From contig JACPYS010000063.1 of assembly GCA_016195915.1 (NCBI GenBank), positions 74,388-138,387 of the forward strand: DNA of 64,000 nucleotides, read 5' to 3'. Below, in pieces: positions 45,581 through 53,629 of the stretch. Within the stretch, counting starts at the first letter, position 1. Every line of letters begins with the position of its first letter. The DNA is from Betaproteobacteria bacterium (GTDB lineage Bacteria; Pseudomonadota; Gammaproteobacteria; Burkholderiales; SG8-39). The position numbers were made by a program, and so were the translations under genes. The notes beneath the pieces are model-generated. The model had not been told where the DNA came from and did no database searches. It saw only the letters and a list, made by a program, of their open reading frames with translations.

Positions 45581-47152
45581 ATGGTAATGCCGAAATTCCT
45601 CAGCCTCGTTGTCGCCGCGGCGATGGCGGTAGTCCCCGCGGCGGCGCTCGCACAAAGCCGCGCCCAGACACTGATCGTCGGCGGCACCCAGACGCCGCGC
45701 CATTTCAATCCGCTGGTGCAATCCGGGGTCGCTACCATGATGCCCGGCGCGCAGATCTTCGCGAGCCCGCTGCGCTTCGACGACAAGTGGAATCCGCAAC
45801 CCTATCTCGCCGAGAGCTGGAGCTTCCAGGACGACGGCCGCTCGCTGCTGCTCAAGCTGGTGCCCAATGCCGTGTTCCACGACGGCCGTCCGATCACTTC
45901 CGAGGACGTCGCCTTTTCCGTGATGACGGCGAAGGCCTTTCATCCGTTCCAGTCGATGTTCAGCCCGGTCGAGCGTGTGGACACGCCCGATCCGCGCATC
46001 GCCATCATCAGGATGAAGGAACCGCACCCGGCAATCCTGCTTGCGATGTCCCCGGCGTTCTGCGCCATCATCCCGAAGCACGTCTACGGGGACGGGCAGG
46101 ACCTGCGCAGCCATCCGCGCAACGTGAATCCGGTGGGTTCGGGCCCCTACAAGTTCGTCGAGTACAAGCCGGGCGAGCATATCGTGCTCGAGCGCTTCGA
46201 CAAGTTCTTCCTGCCCGGGCGCCCGAAGTTCGCCAGGCTCATCTTTCTCATCTTCAAGGACCCCTCGGCGATGGATGTGGCGATGGAGCGCCGCGACATC
46301 GACATGATTCCGTTCGCAAGCAACACCTCCGAGGTGCAACGCCTGCTGAAGAACCCCGGCGTCGTGATCGAACGGCGCGGCGGGGACGCGATCGGCGCGA
46401 TCGGCTGGCTCGCCTTCAACCTGAAGAGAAAGCCGCTCGACGATGTGCGCGTGCGCCAGGCAATTTCGTACGCGATCGACCGGGAGTTCATCACCAGGAA
46501 GCTGCACGGCGGCCTCACGCGGGTCGCGACGGGCCCGATCGCCCCTGGCAGTCCCTTCTATACAGACAAGGTGGAGCCCTACAAACTGAATCTCGACCAG
46601 GCGAACAAGCTGCTCGACGACGCGGGCCTCAAGCGTGGGCCCGACGGAATGCGGTTTGCGATGACCACGGATTTCGGCCCGGGCAGCCCCGACAACTACC
46701 AGAACATCGCCGAATACCTGAAGCCGCAATTGCGCAAGATCGGCATCAATGTGACCGTGCGGGCGTCGCCGGACTTCCCGACCTGGGCGAAGCGTGTGGG
46801 CGGCCACGATTTCGACGCCAGCATGGATGCTTCGTTCAACTACGGCGACCCGGTGATCGGCGTGCACCGCACCTACCTGTCGAGCAACATCAAGCCGGGC
46901 GTCGTCTGGTCGAACACTCAGAGCTACTCGAATCCGAAAGTCGACGAACTGCTTGCCAAGGCGACGACGGAGAGGAATCTCGAGAAACGCAAGGCACTCT
47001 ATCACGAGTTCCAGCGCCTGGTGGTGAACGATGTGCCTGTCGCGTTTACGCACGTCTGGTCGATCGCGACCATCGCGGACAAATCGCTCAAGAACCTCCC
47101 GGTCACCATCTGGTCGACGCTGACGCCGTTCGACGAGATCGAGCGGAAGTAG
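45581..47152 (+). CDS. Family 5 extracellular solute-binding protein, paralogue of 28348-29925
   Basis: 523-residue periplasmic receptor with a Sec signal ending in PAAALAQ. Its sequence is very close to the protein at 28348-29925, with long identical stretches (PLRFDDKWNPQPYLAESWSF, RTYLSSNI, WSNTQSYSNPKVD), so the two came from a relatively recent duplication. A perfect AAGGAGGT ribosome site lies before the ATG. No permease or ATPase genes accompany it; it may use the transporter at 29934-33777 or be an orphan receptor. An amidohydrolase gene follows after 14 bases. Confidence 0.93.
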   Translation: MVMPKFLSLVVAAAMAVVPAAALAQSRAQTLIVGGTQTPRHFNPLVQSGVATMMPGAQIFASPLRFDDKWNPQPYLAESWSFQDDGRSLLLKLVPNAVFHDGRPITSEDVAFSVMTAKAFHPFQSMFSPVERVDTPDPRIAIIRMKEPHPAILLAMSPAFCAIIPKHVYGDGQDLRSHPRNVNPVGSGPYKFVEYKPGEHIVLERFDKFFLPGRPKFARLIFLIFKDPSAMDVAMERRDIDMIPFASNTSEVQRLLKNPGVVIERRGGDAIGAIGWLAFNLKRKPLDDVRVRQAISYAIDREFITRKLHGGLTRVATGPIAPGSPFYTDKVEPYKLNLDQANKLLDDAGLKRGPDGMRFAMTTDFGPGSPDNYQNIAEYLKPQLRKIGINVTVRASPDFPTWAKRVGGHDFDASMDASFNYGDPVIGVHRTYLSSNIKPGVVWSNTQSYSNPKVDELLAKATTERNLEKRKALYHEFQRLVVNDVPVAFTHVWSIATIADKSLKNLPVTIWSTLTPFDEIERK

Positions 47153-47166
47153 CGAGGAACTCGCGC

Positions 47167-48816
47167 ATGACCGCCTCGACGACCACGATCTATCGCGCGC
47201 GCCGCATCGTGACGATGAACCCGAGCCGCCCGGAGGCGACGCATGTCGCGGTGCGCGAGGGCCGCATTCTGGGCACAGGCACGCTTGAGGAACTCACCGG
47301 CTGGGGCGCGCATGTGCTCGATGACCGCTTCGCCGGCAAGGTGCTGGTGCCGGGTCTGGTCGAAGGACACAGCCACACCATGGAGGGAACCTTCTGGCGC
47401 TACGTCTATGTCGGCTTCTTCGATCGCATGGACCCTGACGGGAAGGTCTGGCCGGGGACGAAGTCGATCGATGAAGTTCTGGCGCGGCTGCAGCAGGCAG
47501 AAGCGAAATTGACCGATCCGGCCGCGCCGCTCGCGGGCTGGTCGCTCGATCCCGTCTACTACGGCAGCCGGCGAGTGAGTCGCCACGACCTGGACCGCGC
47601 ATCGACAACGCGGCCGATCGGCGTGCTGCACGCAAGCGGCCACATCATGAACGTCAATACCAGGTCGCTCGAGCTGGCCGGCCTGCTCAGAAAGGGCGTC
47701 GAGCATCCCGGCATCCCGCTTGGCGAGGATGGCCTGCCTACGGGCGAGCTCAGGGGACCCGATGCGATGATGCCCGTCGGCCCGCATACCGGCTTCGACC
47801 GCGATGTGCTCGCCTGCGACGAACTGGGACTGCGCAACTTTGCGAAACTCTGCGTGCGGAAGGGCGTGACTACCGCGGCCGATCTCGCCAATCTCCTGCC
47901 GCAGGATGCCGTGGAGATGATGTCGCGCGTGACGGCGGAGCCGGCGTTTCCGGTACGCATTGTTTCGCTGCGCCGCTTCATCAACCTCACGCCGCGGCAG
48001 TTCATCGAACGCGCGCTCGAGCTGCGCGCGCAGAGCACCGACCGGCTGCGTCTGGGCATCATGAAGGTCGTCGCCGACGGCTCGATCCAGGGGTTTTCCG
48101 CGCGCCTGCGCTGGCCCGGCTATTACAACGGCGCACCGAACGGCCTGTGGTATGTCGCACCGGAGCAATTGCGCGAAACCTTCGAACTGGCGCTCGCGCA
48201 CGGCATCCAGATTCACACGCACACCAATGGCGACGAGGCGACCGAGTTGGTGCTCGATACGCTCGAAGCAGCGCTGCAGAAGCACCCCGCGCGGGACCAC
48301 CGCTTTACCCTGCAGCATTGCCAGCTGGCCGACGCCGCGCAGTTTCGCCGCATGAAGGCGCTGGGCACGTGCGTCAATCTGTTTCCGAACCACCATTTCT
48401 ATTGGGGCGACCAGCATTACGCGATGACCGTCGGCCCGGAGCGCGCGACGCGCATGAACGCCTGCGCCACCGCGCTCGCCACGGGGGTGCCGCTGGCGAT
48501 CCACTCGGACGCGCCGGTCACGCCGCTCGGGCCGATGTTCACGGCGTGGTGCGCGGTGAACCGCCGCACCGCAAGCGGACGCGTGCTGGGCGAGCACGAG
48601 CGCATCGGCCTGGCAGACGCGTTGCGCTCGATCACGCTGGGTGCCGCCTATACGCTGAAGCTCGACGGCGAGGTCGGTTCCATCGAATGCGGCAAGCGAG
48701 CCGATTTTGCGGTGCTCGAGGACGATCCGCTCGAGATCGGCGCCGAGTCGCTCAAGGACGTGCGGATCTGGGGAACGGTGCAGGACGGTCGCGTCTTTTC
48801 CGCCTCGGAGTTATGA
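47167..48816 (+). CDS. Amidohydrolase-superfamily enzyme (amidohydrolase 3)
   Basis: 549-residue metal-dependent hydrolase. The small domain starts at TIYRARRIVTMN. Metal ligands: EGHSHTM (first His pair), a carboxylated-lysine candidate in IMKVVADGSIQG, HTHTNGD, and the aspartate in AIHSDAPV. The closing strand is GSIECGKRADFAVLEDDP. It is a distant relative of 34111-35982 and is organised the same way with an oligopeptide-type binding protein. A GAGGAA site precedes the ATG. Its stop overlaps the CobW-type gene by four bases. The substrate is unknown. Confidence 0.9.
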   Translation: MTASTTTIYRARRIVTMNPSRPEATHVAVREGRILGTGTLEELTGWGAHVLDDRFAGKVLVPGLVEGHSHTMEGTFWRYVYVGFFDRMDPDGKVWPGTKSIDEVLARLQQAEAKLTDPAAPLAGWSLDPVYYGSRRVSRHDLDRASTTRPIGVLHASGHIMNVNTRSLELAGLLRKGVEHPGIPLGEDGLPTGELRGPDAMMPVGPHTGFDRDVLACDELGLRNFAKLCVRKGVTTAADLANLLPQDAVEMMSRVTAEPAFPVRIVSLRRFINLTPRQFIERALELRAQSTDRLRLGIMKVVADGSIQGFSARLRWPGYYNGAPNGLWYVAPEQLRETFELALAHGIQIHTHTNGDEATELVLDTLEAALQKHPARDHRFTLQHCQLADAAQFRRMKALGTCVNLFPNHHFYWGDQHYAMTVGPERATRMNACATALATGVPLAIHSDAPVTPLGPMFTAWCAVNRRTASGRVLGEHERIGLADALRSITLGAAYTLKLDGEVGSIECGKRADFAVLEDDPLEIGAESLKDVRIWGTVQDGRVFSASEL

Positions 48817-49754
48817 GCGCGCCGGTCCCGGTCACCATCATCGGTGGCTATCTCGGCGCCGGTAAGACCACGCTCGTCAACCATCTGCTGCGCCACGCAG
48901 GTTCGCTGCGCCTCGCGGTGCTGGTCAACGATTTCGGCGATCTGCCCATCGACGCCGACCTGATCGAGGCGCGCGGCGAGGGCGTGATCAGCATCGCGGG
49001 CGGGTGCGTGTGCTGCAGTTTCGGCAGCGACCTGATGGGCGCGCTCCTGAAACTGGCGCAACTCGACCCCGCGCCCGGGCAGGTACTGATCGAGACGAGC
49101 GGGGTCGCGCTCCCCGGCGCGGTGGCGAGCGCGGTACGGCTGGTGCCGGGGTTCGCGCTCGACGCGGTCGCGGTGCTCGCCGATGCCGAAACCGTGCGGG
49201 AGCGTGCGGCCGACCGCTATATGGGCGACACGATCGAGGGGCAACTGGCGCAGGCGGACCTCATCGTGCTCAACAAGCTGGATCTGGTGACGCCTCGTGA
49301 ACGCGTGGACCTCGTCACCTGGCTCGCGGGGCGGGCGCCCAAGGCGCGCGTCATCGAAGCCGCGCGGGCGCAAGTCCCCCTCCAGGTTCTTCTCGGTAGC
49401 GGTGTCGGGAACGGCAGTGCACGTCAGGTTGGCAATCTGCGCGCTGCGGCGATCCAGCCGCCTGAAGACGCAGCCTCACTCTACGAGAGCGTGAGCTTTT
49501 TCGATATGGGCCCGTTGCAGGTTCACGCGCTTGCGCAAGAACTGGCGCGGCCGGAACTCGGTCTCGTTCGTGCGAAGGGCGTCCTGCGCGACGCGGCCGG
49601 AGGGCTCAAGGTTCTTCAGGTGGTCGGGGCGCGGTACGAGGTCACTGATGCGCCCGGTTCGCCGCGGGAGACTGCAGGCTGCGTCTGCATCGGGCTCAAG
49701 GGCCTGCTTGACCGGTCGGGGCTCGACCGGTTGTTCGAGCGCGCACACGCCTGA
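48813..49754 (+). CDS. CobW/COG0523-type GTPase (metal-handling chaperone)
   Basis: 313-residue G3E-family GTPase. Walker A is GGYLGAGKTTL (11-21), the metal-binding CxCC motif is at Cys65, 67 and 68 (GGCVCCSF), and the guanine motif is NKLD. The C-terminal domain ends near CVCIGLKGLLDRSG. This family loads metals, often zinc or cobalt, into client enzymes or helps under metal limitation. It is translationally coupled (ATGA) to the amidohydrolase, so that enzyme may be its client; this is an inference. The cyanate operon begins 170 bases later. Confidence 0.9.
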   Translation: MSAPVPVTIIGGYLGAGKTTLVNHLLRHAGSLRLAVLVNDFGDLPIDADLIEARGEGVISIAGGCVCCSFGSDLMGALLKLAQLDPAPGQVLIETSGVALPGAVASAVRLVPGFALDAVAVLADAETVRERAADRYMGDTIEGQLAQADLIVLNKLDLVTPRERVDLVTWLAGRAPKARVIEAARAQVPLQVLLGSGVGNGSARQVGNLRAAAIQPPEDAASLYESVSFFDMGPLQVHALAQELARPELGLVRAKGVLRDAAGGLKVLQVVGARYEVTDAPGSPRETAGCVCIGLKGLLDRSGLDRLFERAHA

Positions 49755-49772
49755 CGCGCGTCATCCCGGGAC

Positions 49773-49787
49773 GCACCATCGCGGTAC
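49773..49787 (+). promoter_or_regulatory. Candidate NtrC-type enhancer site
   Basis: GCACC-ATCGC-GGTAC matches an NtrC-like GCACC-N5-GGTGC at nine of ten positions. It lies about 115-125 bases before the inferred start of transcription at a sigma54 element, a usual distance for an activator site. A further GGTGCACC palindrome is at about 49792-49799. Confidence 0.4.
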
Positions 49788-49871
49788 ATCCGGTGCACCG
49801 GCGCACCATGATGATGCTTCCGGTCTCGTCCGGCGCGGCGTTTCCGGGCGGGCCGCGGTGATGCACCTCGT

Positions 49872-49887
49872 TGGCACGCTTCATGCA
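49872..49887 (+). promoter_or_regulatory. Candidate sigma54 promoter of the cyanate operon
   Basis: TGGCACGCTTCATGCA has GG and GC dinucleotides at the -24/-12 spacing, and matches TGGCAC-N5-TTGCA with one change. Transcription would start near 49898, giving a leader of about 27 bases with a GGAG ribosome site before the cynA ATG at 49925. Confidence 0.5.
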
Positions 49888-49924
49888 ATCGTGGTTCAGC
49901 GAGACGTTTACCTCGGAGACCCAA

Positions 49925-51259
49925 ATGAGTATCTACGGTTGCATATGCGGCCGGCACCACGATCCGGCCGAGCACGAAGCAGGCGATGAGCCGCAGGGGG
50001 GCGGTAGCGAAGCCGTCTCAGGCCGGGTCATCGAATCGAGTCTGCTGCGCTCGCTCGTCCCGCAGGATGGAACGCGGCGCAGGTTCATCCGCGCAGTGGG
50101 TGTCAACGCCGCGATGGCGGCGATTGCGAGCGTGCTGCCGGTCGGCGCGATGCAGGCGCTGGCGCAGGAGAAACGACCACTCGAGAAACGGGACCTCAAG
50201 ATCGGGTTCATCCCGATCACCTGTGCCACGCCGCTGATCATGGCCGACCCGCTCGGCTTCTACAAGAACGAAGGCCTGAACGTCACTCTGAACAAGACCG
50301 CGGGCTGGGCGCTGATCCGCGACAAGATGTTGAACAAGGAACACGACGCGAGCCACTTTCTGTCGCCGATGCCGCTCGCGATCTCGATGGGCGCCGGCTC
50401 GGTCGCGCAACCGATGCGCGTGGCCACCATCCAGAACATCAACGGCCAGGCCATCACGCTGCACGTCAAACACAAGGACAAGCGCGACCCGAAGCAATGG
50501 AAGGGCTTCAAGTTCGCAGTGCCGTTCGATTACTCGATGCACAACTTCCTGCTGCGCTACTACGTCGCCGAGCACGGCCTCGACCCGGACCGGGACATCC
50601 AGATCCGCGTGGTTCCGCCACCCGAAATGGTGGCCAACCTCCGTGCCGGCAACCTCGACGGCTACTTGGGTCCCGATCCGTTCAACCAGCGCGCGGTTTA
50701 CGACGAGATCGGGTTCATCCACATGCTGTCGAAGGAACTGTGGGACGGGCACCCGTGCTGTGCGTTCGGGGTTTCCGAGGAGTTCATCAAGCAGAACCCG
50801 AATACCTTCATCGCACTGTATCGCGCCGTGCTCAGCGCCGCGCGCATGGCGCGCGAGCCGAAGAACCGCCCGCTGATCGCCAAGGTGATCTCGCCCGCCA
50901 ACTACCTGAACCAGCCCGAGACGGTGGTCGAGCAGGTGCTGACGGGCAAGTTCGCCGACGGCCTGGGCAACGTCAGGAACGTGCCAGAGCGCGCCGACTT
51001 CGATCCGTTCCAGTGGCATTCGATGGCAGTCTGGATCATGACGCAGATGAAGCGCTGGGGTTACATCAAGGGCGATGTGAATTACCGGCAGATCGCCGAG
51101 AAGGTTTTTCTCGCCACCGATGCGAAAAAGCGCATGGCCGAGCTCGACATGAAGTCCCCTGCGTCGAGTTACGCCAGGATCAAGGTGATGGGCAAGGAGT
51201 TCGACCCGGCGCAGCCCGAGAAGTACCTCGCGGGATTTGCGATCAGGAAGGCCGCCTGA
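49925..51259 (+). CDS. cynA: Cyanate ABC transporter substrate-binding protein (NrtA/CmpA family)
   Basis: 444-residue periplasmic receptor of the nitrate/bicarbonate/cyanate group. It has a long N-terminal region with CICGRHHDP (Cys6, Cys8, His11, His12), then a Tat motif RRRFIR at 51-56 and a hydrophobic stretch to about residue 80. The body has KIGFIPITCATPLIMADPLG and WDGHPCCAFGV. The ATG at 49925 was chosen for its GGAG site; an in-frame TTG at 49871 lies within the sigma54 element and is less likely. Permease, ATPase and cyanase genes follow, so cyanate is the most likely ligand. A nitrate or bicarbonate receptor is the alternative by sequence alone. Confidence 0.88.
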   Translation: MSIYGCICGRHHDPAEHEAGDEPQGGGSEAVSGRVIESSLLRSLVPQDGTRRRFIRAVGVNAAMAAIASVLPVGAMQALAQEKRPLEKRDLKIGFIPITCATPLIMADPLGFYKNEGLNVTLNKTAGWALIRDKMLNKEHDASHFLSPMPLAISMGAGSVAQPMRVATIQNINGQAITLHVKHKDKRDPKQWKGFKFAVPFDYSMHNFLLRYYVAEHGLDPDRDIQIRVVPPPEMVANLRAGNLDGYLGPDPFNQRAVYDEIGFIHMLSKELWDGHPCCAFGVSEEFIKQNPNTFIALYRAVLSAARMAREPKNRPLIAKVISPANYLNQPETVVEQVLTGKFADGLGNVRNVPERADFDPFQWHSMAVWIMTQMKRWGYIKGDVNYRQIAEKVFLATDAKKRMAELDMKSPASSYARIKVMGKEFDPAQPEKYLAGFAIRKAA

Positions 51260-51260
51260 G

Positions 51261-52097
51261 ATGAGCGGAACCGACTCCCTGCGTGCGGCGATGCTGTCGC
51301 TCGCGTTCCTGCTGGTGCTGCTCGGCATCTGGCATGTCGGCACGCTGCCCAAGGAGCAGGCGGCCTCGGCCAACGACGAGTACGCGAAGCTCATGGGCAA
51401 GGGCGCTGTCAAGACCACCGGCTTTCCGACCCCGGCACAGATGGGCGAGACCGCCCGGAAACATCTCACCGACCCGTTTTACGACAAGGGGCCGAACGAC
51501 AAGGGGATCGGCATCCAGCTGGCGCATTCGCTGGGGCGCGTGGGGGCGGGATTCCTGCTTGCCGCGCTGCTCGCCATTCCGCTGGGCTTCGTGATCGGCA
51601 TGTCGCCGCTCGTCTACCGCGCGCTGGATCCGTTCATCCAGGTGCTGAAACCGATCAGCCCGCTCGCCTGGATGCCGCTCGCTCTGTATACGATCAAGGA
51701 CTCGTCCGTCTCCGGCGTGTTCGTGATCTTCATCTGTTCGGTCTGGCCGATGCTGATCAATACGGCATTCGGCGTAGCGGCGGTGCGGCGCGACTGGCTG
51801 AACGTGGCCAAGACGCTGGAAGTCAGGCCGCTGCGCAAGGCGCTGCAGGTGATCCTCCCGGCCGCCGCCCCGACCATCATGACCGGCATGCGCATCTCGA
51901 TGGGCATCGCCTGGCTGGTGATCGTGGCGGCGGAAATGCTGGTCGGCGGCACGGGCATCGGTTACTTCGTCTGGAACGAGTGGAACAATCTTTCCCTCAC
52001 CAACGTGATCTTCGCGATCCTGGTGATCGGGCTCGTGGGCATGCTGCTCGACCTGATGTTCGGCAGGCTGCAGAAGCTCGTGACCTACGTGGAATAG
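51261..52097 (+). CDS. cynB: Cyanate ABC transporter permease (NrtB family)
   Basis: 278-residue permease. It begins with a membrane helix at about residues 10-30, then a periplasmic stretch and a five-helix core with LKPISPLAWMPLALYTIKDS and the coupling loop AKTLEVRPLRKALQVILPAA. It starts 1 base after the cynA stop. It forms the membrane channel with two copies of the CynD ATPase. Confidence 0.92.
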   Translation: MSGTDSLRAAMLSLAFLLVLLGIWHVGTLPKEQAASANDEYAKLMGKGAVKTTGFPTPAQMGETARKHLTDPFYDKGPNDKGIGIQLAHSLGRVGAGFLLAALLAIPLGFVIGMSPLVYRALDPFIQVLKPISPLAWMPLALYTIKDSSVSGVFVIFICSVWPMLINTAFGVAAVRRDWLNVAKTLEVRPLRKALQVILPAAAPTIMTGMRISMGIAWLVIVAAEMLVGGTGIGYFVWNEWNNLSLTNVIFAILVIGLVGMLLDLMFGRLQKLVTYVE

Positions 52098-52102
52098 CGG
52101 CC

Positions 52103-53014
52103 ATGGCATTCCTCGAGATCCAGGGGTTGGCAAAAACCTATCGCGGGCGCGACGGCAGGCCTTTCACCGTATTCGAAGACATCAGCTTCGCCATCGCCAA
52201 GGGCGAATTCGTCTGCATCATCGGGCATTCGGGCTGCGGCAAGACCACGATACTCAACGTGCTCGCGGGGCTGGACGAAGCAAGCGCCGGCGTGGTGGTG
52301 ATGGACAACCGCGAAGTCGCCGGGCCCAGCCTCGACCGCGGCGTGGTGTTCCAGGGCCACGCGCTGATGCCCTGGCTCACGGTGATGAAGAACATCGCCT
52401 TCGCGGTGAAATCGCGCTGGCCCGACTGGAACCGCACGCAGGTGACACTGCACTGCCAGAAGTACATCGGCCTGGTCGGTCTGACCGGCTCCGAGCACAA
52501 CAAGCCCTGCGAGCTCTCCGGCGGGATGAAGCAGCGCGTGGGCATTGCGCGCGCATTCGCGATCCAGCCGAAGATGCTGCTGCTCGACGAGCCTTTCGGC
52601 GCACTCGATGCGCTCACCCGCGGCAACATCCAGGACGAGCTTCTTACCATCTGCGCCGCCACTCGCCAGACCGTGTTCATGATCACGCACGACGTGGACG
52701 AGTCGATCCTGCTGGCCGACAAGATCCTGCTGATGTCCAACGGGCCGGGAGCGGTGATCGCCGAGGTGGTCGAGAACACGCTCCCGCGGCCGCGTGACCG
52801 GCACAGCATCCACCACGACCCGCAGTACTACCGCATTCGCAATCACCTGGTCGACTTTCTGGTCAACCGCTCGAAGCTCTACCAGACCGGCGAGCTCCCG
52901 CGCCCGGCCGCGCCGCAGGTGGTGCGCCCGGGCGTCGAACCGGCGGCCAGGAACGCGGAACAACGCGGATCGGCCGGGCGGGCCGTCGCAAACATCGTCC
53001 ATTTCAGGCACTAG
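52103..53014 (+). CDS. cynD: Cyanate ABC transporter ATP-binding protein (NrtD family)
   Basis: 303-residue ATPase. Walker A is GHSGCGKTT, the Q-loop FQGHALMPWL, signature LSGGMKQRVGIARAF, Walker B LLLDEPFGALDALTRG, and switch His in MITHDVDES. The ATG at 52103 lies 5 bases after the permease stop. The C-terminal 40 residues, rich in proline and alanine, are extra. It powers uptake through CynB. Confidence 0.92.
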   Translation: MAFLEIQGLAKTYRGRDGRPFTVFEDISFAIAKGEFVCIIGHSGCGKTTILNVLAGLDEASAGVVVMDNREVAGPSLDRGVVFQGHALMPWLTVMKNIAFAVKSRWPDWNRTQVTLHCQKYIGLVGLTGSEHNKPCELSGGMKQRVGIARAFAIQPKMLLLDEPFGALDALTRGNIQDELLTICAATRQTVFMITHDVDESILLADKILLMSNGPGAVIAEVVENTLPRPRDRHSIHHDPQYYRIRNHLVDFLVNRSKLYQTGELPRPAAPQVVRPGVEPAARNAEQRGSAGRAVANIVHFRH

Positions 53015-53031
53015 TCCGATCGGAGGAAGAC

Positions 53032-53532
53032 ATGAAACGTTCAGTCGTGGAAAATGCGATGGTGGCCGCTGCCACCCTGATGAAGCCGATGAATCGCGAG
53101 GATGTCACCGACCTGATCGCATTTCGCAGGATCAAGTCGGGCGTCAAGTGGGCGGAGCTTGCGAAGAAAGTGGGCCAGTCGAAGGAGTGGACCACCGCCG
53201 CCTGCCTGGGGCAGATGCAGATGACCAAGAAGCAGGCCGAGGCGGTCGGCCGCATGTTCGACCTTCCCGAAGAGGCCGTCATGCTGCTGCAGACCGTGCC
53301 GTACAAGGGTTCGCTGCCCACCTCGATTCCGACCGATCCGCTGATCTACCGGTGGTACGAAATCGTCAACGTGTACGGCACGACGATCAAGGAGCTGATC
53401 CACGAGGAGTTCGGCGACGGCATCATGAGCGCAATCGATTTCTCGATGGACATCGCACGCGAGGCGAACGAAAAAGGCGACCGCGTGCACGTCGAATTGA
53501 GCGGCAAGTTTTTGCCCTACAAGACCTACTGA
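53032..53532 (+). CDS. cynS: Cyanase (cyanate hydratase)
   Basis: 166-residue enzyme that decomposes cyanate with bicarbonate to ammonia and carbon dioxide. An N-terminal helix bundle is followed by the catalytic domain. The three catalytic residues align with E. coli Arg96, Glu99 and Ser122 as Arg107, Glu110 and Ser133 (YRWYEIVNVYG and GDGIMSAIDFS). It has about 10 extra N-terminal residues. A CGGAGGA ribosome site precedes the ATG. The enzyme works as a decamer. Its place after the cynABD genes makes a complete cyanate-use operon. Confidence 0.97.
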   Translation: MKRSVVENAMVAAATLMKPMNREDVTDLIAFRRIKSGVKWAELAKKVGQSKEWTTAACLGQMQMTKKQAEAVGRMFDLPEEAVMLLQTVPYKGSLPTSIPTDPLIYRWYEIVNVYGTTIKELIHEEFGDGIMSAIDFSMDIAREANEKGDRVHVELSGKFLPYKTY

Positions 53533-53629
53533 TACGCCGCGCTGCGCCGCGGAGCTAGAATGGCTCCATGGCGCTCGAGCCTATCCGCACCGGCTGCCGC
53601 GCCGCGCACGATCTGCGCGCGGCCCGTCG

